This document shows, piece by piece, positions 34,897-43,398 of a stretch of 64,000 nt of DNA. Every line of letters begins with the position of its first letter. Positions within the stretch are counted from its first letter, which is position 1. This stretch comes from Pseudarthrobacter sp. MM222 (GTDB lineage Bacteria > Actinomycetota > Actinomycetes > Actinomycetales > Micrococcaceae), in contig NZ_OX352321.1 of NCBI RefSeq assembly GCF_947090775.1, positions 4,030,001-4,094,000 on the forward strand, in the 5' to 3' direction. A model generated the notes under the pieces. The model worked only from the letters and a program-made list of their open reading frames with translations, did no database searches and was not told where the DNA came from. A program made the translations under genes and the position numbers.

Positions 34897-35823
34897 GTGC
34901 TAGGGGTGCTCGCGGGCTTCTTCGTGGTCTGGTGCATCATCTTGGTAGGCATGTTCGTGGGCCGGCGCGGGATCCTCGGCGAGAACGCCCGCTCCGTGCT
35001 GAGTGCGCTGACCTTCTTCGTCGCCAGCCCCGCTTTGTTGTTCGAGACGCTCAGTAAGGCGAAACTCCAGGACGTCTTTGCCGCGCCGCTGCTGGTGGCG
35101 GCGGTGGGCGCCGTCGCGACGGCGGCAATCTACTTCGGGATCGTGCGGTTCCTGCTCAAGCGGCCTCTGCCGGAGGCGCTGATTTCGTCGATGAGCGCGT
35201 CCCTGGCCAATTCCGCCAACCTGGGCATTCCCATCGCGGTGTATGTGCTCGGCAGCGCCAGCTATGTGGCGCCGCTGCTGATTTTCCAACTGGCATTCCT
35301 GACCCCGATCTTCCTGATTGTCCTGGACGCCACCACCAGCACCCACCGGACCACCACGCTCGGATTCGTGCTGATGATCCTGCGCAACCCGATGATCGTG
35401 GGTTCCGGCCTGGGCCTGCTCGTGGCCGGAACGGGGTGGCAGGTGCCCGCGCTGGTGTTGGAACCGATCCACCTGATCGGCGGGGCTGCCATTCCGGCCA
35501 TGCTGCTGGCCTTCGGCATGAGCCTCAACGGCTCCCGCCCGTTGCAAGCGGCCGGAGGTCGGCGCCTCGACACCATCCTGGCCAGCGGCTTCAAGCTCAT
35601 CGTCCACCCGCTGCTGGCGTACGTGTTCGCCCGCTTCGCGCTCGGCCTGGACAGCCAGGCCCTCTTCGCGGCCGTCGTCACGTCCGCCCTGCCCACGGCG
35701 CAGAACGTCTTTGTCGCCGCCAGCCGCTACCGGACCGGCATCACGGTCGCGAAGGACACCGTGCTGATCACGACAGTCGTGGCCGTGCCGGCCATGATCG
35801 GGGTGGCCCTGCTCCTGGCGTGA
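34897..35823 (+). CDS. AEC-family transporter (auxin efflux carrier-like permease)
   Basis: A 308-residue protein with about 10 hydrophobic segments in two five-helix repeats. Family signs are LVGMFVGRRGIL, SALTFFVASPALLFETLSK near the first repeat, SANLGIPIAVYVLGSA, and the matching second-repeat pattern ALPTAQNVFVAASRYRTG. Bacterial members move malate, malonate and similar carboxylates; the substrate here is unknown. The start GTG at 34897 lacks a good ribosome-binding site and another GTG lies at 34906. Confidence 0.82.
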   Translation: MLGVLAGFFVVWCIILVGMFVGRRGILGENARSVLSALTFFVASPALLFETLSKAKLQDVFAAPLLVAAVGAVATAAIYFGIVRFLLKRPLPEALISSMSASLANSANLGIPIAVYVLGSASYVAPLLIFQLAFLTPIFLIVLDATTSTHRTTTLGFVLMILRNPMIVGSGLGLLVAGTGWQVPALVLEPIHLIGGAAIPAMLLAFGMSLNGSRPLQAAGGRRLDTILASGFKLIVHPLLAYVFARFALGLDSQALFAAVVTSALPTAQNVFVAASRYRTGITVAKDTVLITTVVAVPAMIGVALLLA

Positions 35824-35879
35824 CACCGGCCCGCTTGGCACCACCACTCCCCCTGCTATCCCGACCCTCTGGAGGACCT

Positions 35880-37010
35880 TTGAGAACAACCGTGGACACT
35901 GTCGTCATCGGGGGCGGGGCCATGGGCTCCGCCGCGGCGTGGGCGCTGGCGAGGCGCGGCCGCGACGTGACCCTGCTGGAACAGTTCGGGCCCGGGCACC
36001 GCAATGGCGCGTCCCACGGCGCCACGCGGAACCTCAATCTGGCCTACTCCGACCCCCATTATGTGGCGATGCTGGCGGAGAGCGTGGCGCTCTGGAACGA
36101 GCTGGAATCCGACGGCGGGGAGCGGCTCCTCGCCCGCACCGGCGTCGTGAACCATGGCACCGATCCGCGGCTGGGCGACGTGCAGGCCGCGTTGCTTGCT
36201 GCCGGCCTGCGGGCTGAATTCCTCGCCGCGGCGGAAGCGGCCGAGCGCTGGCGGGGCATCCGGTTCGACCAGCACGTGCTGCATATGCCCGACGGCGGAC
36301 AGTTGAACCCCGACGTCGCCCTGCCGGTCCTGCAGCGGCTCGCCGCCGGAAACGGCGCCGTCATCCGCCACCGGTCAAGGGTGGTGGAGCTGGCAATCCT
36401 CGACGACGGCGTCCGGCTCACGGCCGACGCGGACGGCCGCACCGAAGTACTGACCGCCCGGCAGGTCATCGTCACCGCCGGCGGATGGACGTCGAAGCTG
36501 CTTGCCGGCGTGGCGGGACTGCCACGGCTGACCGTGACCCAGGAACAGCCCGCACACTTCGCCGTCACGGACGATGGCGCCGTCTGGCCGGGATTCAACC
36601 ATGCCCCCGGCCAGGGTGCGGAATTCGCGGGCTGGTACTCGCCGGTCTACGGCATGCCGACCCCCGGCGAGGGGATCAAGGCGGGCTGGCACGGGGTGGG
36701 ACCCGTGGTGGACCCGGACCGGAGGTCGTTCGCGCCGGAGCCCCAGCAGCGGGCAGCCCTGCGGGATTACGCCCGCCGCTGGCTGCCGGGCGTCGACGCG
36801 GATTCGCTGACCGACATCAGCTGCACGTATACGACCACGATGGATGAGAATTTCGTGCTTGACCGCATCGGGCCCGTCGTAATCGGCGCGGGCTTCTCCG
36901 GCCACGGATTCAAATTCACGCCCGTCATGGGACGCATCCTTGCCGACCTCGCGACTGGCGAGGGCCCCGCGCCGGCCATCTTCTCGGCGTCCCGGCCAGG
37001 AGTGCGCTGA
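35880..37010 (+). CDS. FAD-dependent sarcosine oxidase / N-methyltryptophan oxidase-like enzyme
   Basis: A 376-residue monomeric sarcosine oxidase-type amine oxidase. Residues about 5-34 form the FAD-binding Rossmann motif (VDTVVIGGGAMGSAAAWALARRGRDVTLLEQF). The GHRNGASHGATRNLNLAY segment follows, as in MSOX/SolA. A Cys in DISCTYTTTMDENFVLD sits where MSOX carries its covalent FAD (Cys315), so covalent flavin is likely. The C-terminal loop GAGFSGHGFKFTPVMGRI is conserved. The start is TTG at 35880: GGAGG lies 5 nt upstream, whereas the in-frame GTG at 35892 is too far from it. The exact amine substrate is unknown. Confidence 0.87.
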   Translation: MRTTVDTVVIGGGAMGSAAAWALARRGRDVTLLEQFGPGHRNGASHGATRNLNLAYSDPHYVAMLAESVALWNELESDGGERLLARTGVVNHGTDPRLGDVQAALLAAGLRAEFLAAAEAAERWRGIRFDQHVLHMPDGGQLNPDVALPVLQRLAAGNGAVIRHRSRVVELAILDDGVRLTADADGRTEVLTARQVIVTAGGWTSKLLAGVAGLPRLTVTQEQPAHFAVTDDGAVWPGFNHAPGQGAEFAGWYSPVYGMPTPGEGIKAGWHGVGPVVDPDRRSFAPEPQQRAALRDYARRWLPGVDADSLTDISCTYTTTMDENFVLDRIGPVVIGAGFSGHGFKFTPVMGRILADLATGEGPAPAIFSASRPGVR

Positions 37011-37048
37011 TCGCCGCCGTCGACTGGATCGTTCGCGGCCTGGCCGCC

Positions 37049-37753
37049 GTGCTGCTCGTATCCGCGACCGCGTGCGCCGGCCCCGGGACCGCGCTGTCAC
37101 CAGCCGGCGGGGGCTCCGGCGATTCCGCGGCGGGCCCGCCGGCGACGGCGGCGTCCGGGAACGCCCCGCATTCCCAGCCCGCCTCTGGCAGCAAGGCCCT
37201 TGGCGTGCTCGCAACGCTGCCCGTCAAGGGCCGGGCCCCCAAGACGGGGTATTCGCGGGATCAGTTCGGCCAGGCCTGGGCCGACGTCGACCGGAACGGC
37301 TGTGACACCCGGAATGACATGCTCCGCCGTGATCTCACCTCCCTTGCCGTCAAGCCCGGCACACGGGATTGCGTCGTCCTGTCCGGCTTTCTGAACGACC
37401 CCTACACGGCGGCCGCGATCAACTTCCAGCGCGGCAGCAGCACCAGCACCGCCGTTCAGATCGACCACGTCGTGGCCCTTAGCGACGCCTGGCAGAAGGG
37501 CGCCCAACAGCTCAGCCCGGCCCAGCGCACGGCCTTCGCCAACGATCCCCTGAACCTCCTGGCGGTGGACGGCCCCGCCAACCAGCAGAAAAGCGACGGC
37601 GACGCCGCAACCTGGCTGCCGCCCAACAGATCCTTCCGCTGCGAATACGTCGCCCGCCAGATCTCAGTGAAGTCCAGCTATTCCCTATGGGTGACCCAGG
37701 CTGAGCATGATGCGATGGCCCGGGTCCTTGGCGACTGCCCCGGCGCGACCTAG
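37049..37753 (+). CDS. Secreted HNH-endonuclease family (DUF1524-type) protein, probably a lipoprotein
   Basis: At least 234 residues. A Ser/Pro/Gly/Ala linker (about 12-48) leads to a domain with TGYSRDQFGQAWADVDRNGCDTRNDMLRRDL, then the His-Me-finger core QIDHVVALSDAWQKGA and NDPLNLLAVDGPANQQKSDGDAATWLPP, typical of secreted actinobacterial HNH/GmrSD-C-like nucleases. It may degrade extracellular DNA. With the standard GTG at 37049 the lipobox (SATAC) lies only 9 residues in, too short for a signal peptide. The open frame extends upstream through RGLAAVLLVSATAC to CTG 37007 or ATC 37010, next to an AGGAG at 36998, so the true start may be non-standard. Its TAG and the stop of the convergent trehalase share CTAG. 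Confidence 0.75.
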   Translation: MLLVSATACAGPGTALSPAGGGSGDSAAGPPATAASGNAPHSQPASGSKALGVLATLPVKGRAPKTGYSRDQFGQAWADVDRNGCDTRNDMLRRDLTSLAVKPGTRDCVVLSGFLNDPYTAAAINFQRGSSTSTAVQIDHVVALSDAWQKGAQQLSPAQRTAFANDPLNLLAVDGPANQQKSDGDAATWLPPNRSFRCEYVARQISVKSSYSLWVTQAEHDAMARVLGDCPGAT

Positions 37754-40377
37754 CCCTTTGGCAGCCCGTCCAACAGCTGCGCACAGCGGATGAAGCCCAG
37801 GTGCGAGTAGGCCTGGGGATGGTTGCCGAGGTGCGTTTCGGTGCCCGGATCGTATTCCTCCGGCAGCAGGCCGGTCGGCCCGAACAGGTTCACGAGCTGG
37901 TCGAAGAGATCCCAGGCCTCATCGATCCGCCCCACCGCCACATAGGCCTCGATCAGCCAGGTGGTGCAGATGTGGAACCCGCCTTCCAGTCCCGGCAGGC
38001 CGTCGTCGTACCGGTACCGGAAAACCGTGGGCCCGACCCTCAGCTCCCGTTCCACGGCGGTGACCGTGTCCAGGAAGCGCTGGTCGCTGACATCGAGCAG
38101 CCCGGAGAGCCCGATGTGCAGCACGGCCGCGTCCAGATCAGGGCTGTCGTAGGCCACCGTGTAGGATTCCGCGGCTTCGTCCCAGCCCTCGCGCAGGACT
38201 TCCTCCCGGATGGCGGCGGCCTCCGGCTCCCAGGCGGGCAGCGGCGCGCGGCCGTGCCGGGCAGCGGCCCGCAGCGCCCTATCCAGCGTCACCCAGCACA
38301 TGACTTTGGTGTAGATGTGGTGCCGTGGCGCCCGGCGGGCCTCCCAGATCCCATGGTCCGGCTCACGCCAGCGGGCCAGCACGGCCGAGGTCATCTGGAC
38401 CATGAGCTCCCAATGCGCGTCGGAGAGGGCGCCGTTCCGCTTGCCCAGGGCATCGATCAGCTCCGCGATGGGCCCGAAGACGTCCAGCTGCACCTGATGG
38501 TCCGCGGCGTTGCCGATCCGCACCGGGCGGGAGCCCGCATACCCCGGGAGGCTCTCGATAATGGCCTCCGTGGATAGCGGTGCACCGGTCACCGAGTACA
38601 GCGGGTGCAGCCATTCGGGCCCTGGCGCGTGCGCCAGGATCCGCCCCAGCCAGTCGAGGAATCCTTCCGCCTCCGAGGTGGAGCCTAGGTCCACGAGAGC
38701 ATTGACCGTCATGGACCCGTCCCGCAGCCAGCAGTACCGGTAGTCCCAGTTCCGCGTGCCGCCGATTCCCTCCGGCAACGAAGTAGTGGGCGCGGCCAGC
38801 ACGGCGCCGGTGGGTTCGTGGACCAGGGCGCGGAGCACCAACGCGGAGCGCCGCACCAGCGAGGGCTTCACGCCGGGCAGCTGCAGCCCATTCACCCAGC
38901 GCCGGGAGTGATGCGCAACGGCGGCGCGGCGCGAGTTTTCGTCCGGCGGCGCAGCGCGCCGGGGTTCGGTGTCGCCGCAGCGCAGGTTCAGTACGACCGG
39001 GCCGTGCCCGAGCTCGACGTCGGCTGTCGCCGTCGCATGGCGCCCGTCGGACGTGATGGTGAAGCTGACGCCCGGTGCCAGCAGGATGATGGGATCGGAA
39101 GTGCCCACGACGTGCAGGTCCGCACCGCGGGCCTCCATGCTGAAGGGCGCGTTCGCGTAGTCCGGCCGGGGCGCGAAAACGATTCTCGCCGCGCCCGTTC
39201 CGGAGACCACCCGCACCAGGCTGGTGATGCCCTCGGGGGCCGGCTCAAGATAGTCGGTGACGGTCACTTCGGCCCAGCGGGTTTCCACGATCATGGTGCT
39301 GTCCACATAGCGCTGGCCGAGGACCTGCGAGGCCTTCACCGGTTCCACCGAGAAGTGCCCGGCCGCGTCCCCGCCGAGGAGATGGGCGAAGAGCGACCCC
39401 GAATCCGGCAGCGGGTGGCTCATCCAGCAGATCTTGGCGTCCGGCGTGATGAGGGCCGTGGACGAGCCGTTGCCGATCAGGGAATGCCGTTCCAGGCCGA
39501 CGGCATCCTCCCCGAACAGCCAGGCCCGTCGCAGTTCAAACAGGATGGCAAGGACCCGGGCGAACGACTCCGGGTCCCGCAGCCGGTGCGCGGCCGCAGT
39601 CGGTCCCTCCCCCACACGGAGGCCCATGTCAGGACCGCGGAGCGTGCTCATGGCGAGTTCGTCGCTGGCGGCGTCCCCCGCGTACAGCGCGGCGCTCACA
39701 CCGAGCATGGAGCGCAGGTGCTCAAGCGCGGAGGCCTTGGACGGTTCCACCACCGACAGGTCCAGGACGGAGCCGTCCACAATAAAGGAAAGCCCGTGCG
39801 TCCGGGCGATCTCTTCAGCCTGTCTCGTGGCCAGCGCGACGACGGCGGGTTCGGCCGGGCGGGTGTGTACGGACACGGCGACCGGCTTCCGCTCGATGGT
39901 GATGCCGCGGTAGGCGCCGACGGTTTCGGCGAGCGCCTGGCTGGCCTGCTGGAGCACCAATTCGGTGGCAAGGGACAGGCCGTGAGCGTAGCCCATGTCG
40001 AACTCAGCCCCGTGCGAGCCGACAAGGTGCACCTCCGCGGGGAGGCGGGAGACGGCGGCCAGATCCCGCAGTGAGCGGCCGGAGATGACGGCGGCGTGGG
40101 TGTTTGGGAGGGCGGCCAGCGCCCGCAGCGCAATGGCCGCGCTGCCCAGCGGAAGTGTCTCGGTGGAAATTCCTTCCGCCGAGCACAGCGTCCCGCCGTA
40201 GTTGCAGGCCACGAGGAGTCCCGGCGTGCGGGCCAGGATCTTGAGCTCCGCAAGCAAGTGCGGGGTCAGCCCGTCGTCGGAGGCGTTCGTCTGCACGAAA
40301 GCACGAAGCAGGCCCAACGGCAAGGATTTCGTCAAAAGTGCAGAGTCAGCGAGGGACTGATTGAGCGGGGTGGGCAT
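37750..40377 (-). CDS. GH15 trehalase-type hydrolase with N-terminal degenerate trehalose-phosphatase (HAD) domain
   Basis: An 875-residue fusion. Residues about 40-270 resemble OtsB: AVISGRSLRDLAAVSRLPAEVHLVGSHGAEF, PSKASALEHLR (motif III Lys) and YAGDAASDE (motif IV). However, motif I reads LLVACNYGGTL where the phosphatase needs DxDGT, so both catalytic Asp are missing. Residues about 295-870 are a GH15 trehalase/glucoamylase-like enzyme: HSLIGNGSSTALITPDAKICWMSHP, GTRNWDYRYCWLRDGSMTVNAL, acid Glu in GIWEAR, base Glu in GLLPEEYDP. It probably hydrolyses trehalose or a related alpha-glucoside. ATG 40377 has AAGGA 8 nt upstream; a longer form from 40428 is less likely. Confidence 0.87.
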   Translation of the reverse strand: MPTPLNQSLADSALLTKSLPLGLLRAFVQTNASDDGLTPHLLAELKILARTPGLLVACNYGGTLCSAEGISTETLPLGSAAIALRALAALPNTHAAVISGRSLRDLAAVSRLPAEVHLVGSHGAEFDMGYAHGLSLATELVLQQASQALAETVGAYRGITIERKPVAVSVHTRPAEPAVVALATRQAEEIARTHGLSFIVDGSVLDLSVVEPSKASALEHLRSMLGVSAALYAGDAASDELAMSTLRGPDMGLRVGEGPTAAAHRLRDPESFARVLAILFELRRAWLFGEDAVGLERHSLIGNGSSTALITPDAKICWMSHPLPDSGSLFAHLLGGDAAGHFSVEPVKASQVLGQRYVDSTMIVETRWAEVTVTDYLEPAPEGITSLVRVVSGTGAARIVFAPRPDYANAPFSMEARGADLHVVGTSDPIILLAPGVSFTITSDGRHATATADVELGHGPVVLNLRCGDTEPRRAAPPDENSRRAAVAHHSRRWVNGLQLPGVKPSLVRRSALVLRALVHEPTGAVLAAPTTSLPEGIGGTRNWDYRYCWLRDGSMTVNALVDLGSTSEAEGFLDWLGRILAHAPGPEWLHPLYSVTGAPLSTEAIIESLPGYAGSRPVRIGNAADHQVQLDVFGPIAELIDALGKRNGALSDAHWELMVQMTSAVLARWREPDHGIWEARRAPRHHIYTKVMCWVTLDRALRAAARHGRAPLPAWEPEAAAIREEVLREGWDEAAESYTVAYDSPDLDAAVLHIGLSGLLDVSDQRFLDTVTAVERELRVGPTVFRYRYDDGLPGLEGGFHICTTWLIEAYVAVGRIDEAWDLFDQLVNLFGPTGLLPEEYDPGTETHLGNHPQAYSHLGFIRCAQLLDGLPKG

Positions 40378-40514
40378 GCGCGGAGTCCTTCGATAGTCCC
40401 CAATGCCAGCATGAGAATCGTCCTGCAAAAGGACACATCTCGAGTATTCCCCTCGGCCATTTCGGCCGGATGTCCCGTCTGTTGCAGCTATGTAACGTCT
40501 GCGGCCGGCCCGGC

Positions 40515-41894
40515 TTAGCAGCTCGGGGCGGCGTATTCGTAAGCGCCCGCATCGGCCGCGCTGGTTCCGGCACAGTCACCGTTTTGCGGTGTCTGCCCGG
40601 AGAGGTCGAGGCCCTCCGCGTTTGGGCCGGCCCGGTCGATTGCGGGGCTGCCCGCCGCCAAACGCAGGTCAGCGGGCGCGTCCACGAACCGCGCCGCCGC
40701 AGTGCTGGAGCTGGCGCTCGGGGAGATGTTGGTGGGGCCGTTGAGGACGTTCTGCGTCTCGGTCCAGCCGGAGCCGTCCATCCACAAAGAGTTGCTCACT
40801 CCCACCAGGATGTTCGCCCTGATCACCGTGGAGGAGGGACAGGATGCGTGGCAGACCACGGCCTTGGATTCAGCGCCGTCCAGCCAGACGGTGTTGTGTT
40901 CAAAAACGGTGCCGTTGGTGGGGCCGAAGGAAGAAGTCGGACCGCGGGCGATCAGCCCGGTCGCCTGGGAGCACTCCACGCCGCAGCTGGCGCGGATGAG
41001 GTTGTAACTGAACGTGTTGCCGTCAGCCGTTCCGCTGGACCGGCCGATTTCGGAAAATACGTTGTTATCCACGGACACGTTGTGGTGGATCTTGTTGCGG
41101 CTGCCGTTGAAGATTTCAAAGGCCGCACCGTCGTGACTGAAGTCGTTGGACTTCGCAGTGGAACCGGTGATGGTATTGCCGGAAAATTCGTTGTCGCTAC
41201 CGTTGATGAGCACCCCGAACGCGCCGGAATCGTCATTACAGTAGACGGCGCCCGGGGTTCCGCAGCCTACGCCAGGAGTGTTGACGTTCATGATGTTGTT
41301 GCCCGTCAGGGTGTTATTCGTATAGTTGCCGAAATCGGAGCCCTTGCCCACCTGGATGCCTGCCGCGTTGTTGACCGCATCGGCGTTCGTGACGACGCCG
41401 TGGTCGCCGTAAATACTGAATCCCGAGTAGCCGCACCCCTCGGCGCGCACTCCGTCCACCGTGACGTAGTCGCCATTAACCCTGACGCAGCTTCCTGTCT
41501 CCCCCACCACGATTGTCGGCGGATTGCCGCTTCCGTAGCTGTTGAGCGTGATGGCCGCCCGGGCCGTTCCGCTTTCGTCGATGACAATACCGCCGTTCCA
41601 GGTGTCACCGCGGCGCAGGCTGACGGAATCACCGGGTTCCAGCACGGTGTTGTTGACCTGCGAGAGCGACTTCCAGGGGGCGTCAACGGAGGTCCCAACA
41701 TTGCTGTCGTCACCGGCATCACTGACGTAGTACTTTTTTCCGAGGACCGGGGACTGGCTGTCCGGCGGCGCCGTGGACTGTCCGGCGGCCGCTCCCGGAC
41801 CCGAGACCGGTGCTGGGGACGAGGCGCCCTGGATCAGGCCGGCCATGACTAACAGGGTCATCACAGTGGCTGCAGCGGTGGCCTTGATCTTCAA
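40515..41894 (-). CDS. Secreted right-handed parallel beta-helix protein
   Basis: A 459-residue exported protein. The signal peptide is residues 1-24 (KIKATAAATVMTLLVMAGLIQGASS). A Pro/Ser/Ala linker follows, then YYVSDAGDDSNVGTSVDAPWKSLSQVN, the usual entry of pectate-lyase-like DUF1565/beta-helix proteins. Residues about 100-400 carry beta-helix rungs (VNGDYVTVDGVRAEGCGYSG, NTLTGNNIMN, NEFSGNTITGS, NKIHHNVSVDNN, NTFSYNLI). Cys residues are frequent (about 10), suggesting disulfides. The C-terminus LRLAAGSPAIDRAG...AGAYEY is a common closing motif. Polysaccharide binding or cleavage is likely; no lyase active site could be identified. Confidence 0.82.
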   Translation of the reverse strand: MKIKATAAATVMTLLVMAGLIQGASSPAPVSGPGAAAGQSTAPPDSQSPVLGKKYYVSDAGDDSNVGTSVDAPWKSLSQVNNTVLEPGDSVSLRRGDTWNGGIVIDESGTARAAITLNSYGSGNPPTIVVGETGSCVRVNGDYVTVDGVRAEGCGYSGFSIYGDHGVVTNADAVNNAAGIQVGKGSDFGNYTNNTLTGNNIMNVNTPGVGCGTPGAVYCNDDSGAFGVLINGSDNEFSGNTITGSTAKSNDFSHDGAAFEIFNGSRNKIHHNVSVDNNVFSEIGRSSGTADGNTFSYNLIRASCGVECSQATGLIARGPTSSFGPTNGTVFEHNTVWLDGAESKAVVCHASCPSSTVIRANILVGVSNSLWMDGSGWTETQNVLNGPTNISPSASSSTAAARFVDAPADLRLAAGSPAIDRAGPNAEGLDLSGQTPQNGDCAGTSAADAGAYEYAAPSC

Positions 41895-42044
41895 GATTGC
41901 CCCTGGATTTTTCTAAGCTATCCCGGAATGCGGGTGTAACGACAGCTGGTTTAGCGACGGCGGCGTATAACGAGTAGGCACCCGACGGAGCCGGCAGCCT
42001 AGAGGGCTTAACCGTAGGATCGCGCCCTGCCGAAGTCAACGGCT

Positions 42045-42076
42045 CGCCCGGCACCGTGCGTTCCGTGCGCCGGGCG
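42045..42076 (-). terminator. Candidate terminator after the LLM oxidoreductase
   Basis: An 8-bp GC stem, CGCCCGGC / GCCGGGCG, with a 16-nt loop, 48 bp past the stop codon at 42124. No U-tract on the minus strand. Confidence 0.4.
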
Positions 42077-42123
42077 TTTCCGGCCTCCGCGGGAACCCTG
42101 GGGGGCGCATAGGCCCTGACCGC

Positions 42124-43113
42124 TTAGGCCCTGACGAGGCCCGCGGTCTGGGCGAGCAGTTCAACGGAGCGCAACCGCCCTTCGGTTCCCGTGCTCTGGT
42201 GGGCAACGATCAGTTCGTCGGCGTCGGAGTGGGCCGTGAACTCGTCGAGGTACTCCACCACGGCGTCCGGCGTTCCGACGGCTGAGTACGTCATCATTTG
42301 CGACACGTGCTGGCCCTGCGGCGAGTCCAGGACCATGTCGGCCTCATCGTCGCTGAACACGCGGCCGTTGCCAAAGAACAGCGAGACGCGGGCCCGCAGG
42401 GTGTCGCGGTGCATGGCCTGCGCCTCCGCGGCGGAGTCCGCCGCGATGACGTTAACGCCGGCGATCACGTACGGAGCGTCCAGCTGTGCCGAGGGTTTGA
42501 ACTCGCGGCGGTAGATGGCGACCGCGTCCTGCAGGGCGTTGGGTGCGAAGTGGGAGGCAAAGGCGTACGGCAGGCCCAGCTGGGCGGCCAGCCTGGCGCC
42601 GAAGAGCGAGGATCCCAGGATGTACAGCGGCACGTTGGTGCCCTTGCCGGGTGTTGCCTCGACACCCTCGATGCGGGTGGGGCCGTTGAGGTAGCCCTGG
42701 AGTTCCAGCACGTCCTGCGGGAAGCTGTCGGAGGACATCGGGTCCCGGCGCAGGGCCCGGAGGGTGTTCTGATCGCTGCCCGGCGCCCGGCCAAGACCCA
42801 GGTCGATCCGTCCCGGGTGCAAGGTCTCCAGTGTGCCGAACTGCTCGGCGATGGTCAGCGGGGAGTGGTTGGGCAGCATGATGCCACCAGCGCCGAGGCG
42901 GATGGTTTCGGTGTGGGCGGCGATGTGGGCGATCAGCACGCTGGTGGCGGAAGATGCGATGGACGACATGTTGTGGTGCTCGGCATACCAGATCCGCCGG
43001 TAGCCCAGCTTCTCGGCGAGTTGCGCCATGGCCACGCTACCCGCGAAGCTTTCTGCCGCCGTCTGGCCCTTGCCGATGGTTGCCAGGTCAAGAATGGAAA
43101 GCGGAACAGTCAC
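42124..43113 (-). CDS. Luciferase-like (LLM class) flavin-dependent oxidoreductase
   Basis: A 329-residue TIM-barrel protein of the bacterial luciferase-like superfamily, MsnO8 type. Motifs: [86 protein letters not shown], and [25 protein letters not shown]. It uses FMNH2 supplied by a partner reductase. The substrate is unknown. The start codon is GTG 43113 with only a distant GAAAGG. Monocistronic and divergent from the HerA-like gene. Confidence 0.9.
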   Translation of the reverse strand: MTVPLSILDLATIGKGQTAAESFAGSVAMAQLAEKLGYRRIWYAEHHNMSSIASSATSVLIAHIAAHTETIRLGAGGIMLPNHSPLTIAEQFGTLETLHPGRIDLGLGRAPGSDQNTLRALRRDPMSSDSFPQDVLELQGYLNGPTRIEGVEATPGKGTNVPLYILGSSLFGARLAAQLGLPYAFASHFAPNALQDAVAIYRREFKPSAQLDAPYVIAGVNVIAADSAAEAQAMHRDTLRARVSLFFGNGRVFSDDEADMVLDSPQGQHVSQMMTYSAVGTPDAVVEYLDEFTAHSDADELIVAHQSTGTEGRLRSVELLAQTAGLVRA

Positions 43114-43386
43114 GGAAAAAGCCGGCCTTTCGTAGTGAAGCGTTGTCAGGCGCCGCCGGTTTCCGGCACACGCACAGCAACCACAACGACGGCGGGACCC
43201 CGGTTATTTCTGCTGCGGACCATTTCCCTCGAACGACGCCCCGCACGTCAGTACCTCGGCTGCACGAGAAGTTCTGCCAGCTGTTTCCGTTTCCATGTCC
43301 AGCCACCAGACATACGACGCCGGTTTGCTGACCCCAGGGCTCACGGCGCTAGCCGAATACGCCCGGACCGGGCTGCCGGACCCGGC

Positions 43387-43392
43387 TAAGCT
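43387..43392 (+). promoter_or_regulatory. -10 element TAAGCT before the HerA-like gene
   Basis: TAAGCT ends 6 nt before ATG 43399 and no ribosome-binding site is present, which fits a leaderless transcript. The -35 is not clear. Confidence 0.45.
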
Positions 43393-43398
43393 AACGGC

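Noticed and set aside
35436..35879. N-terminal extension of the sarcosine-oxidase-like frame
   Set aside because: It runs through the AEC transporter gene in another frame; the GGAGG-TTG at 35871-35880 marks the real start just before the FAD motif.
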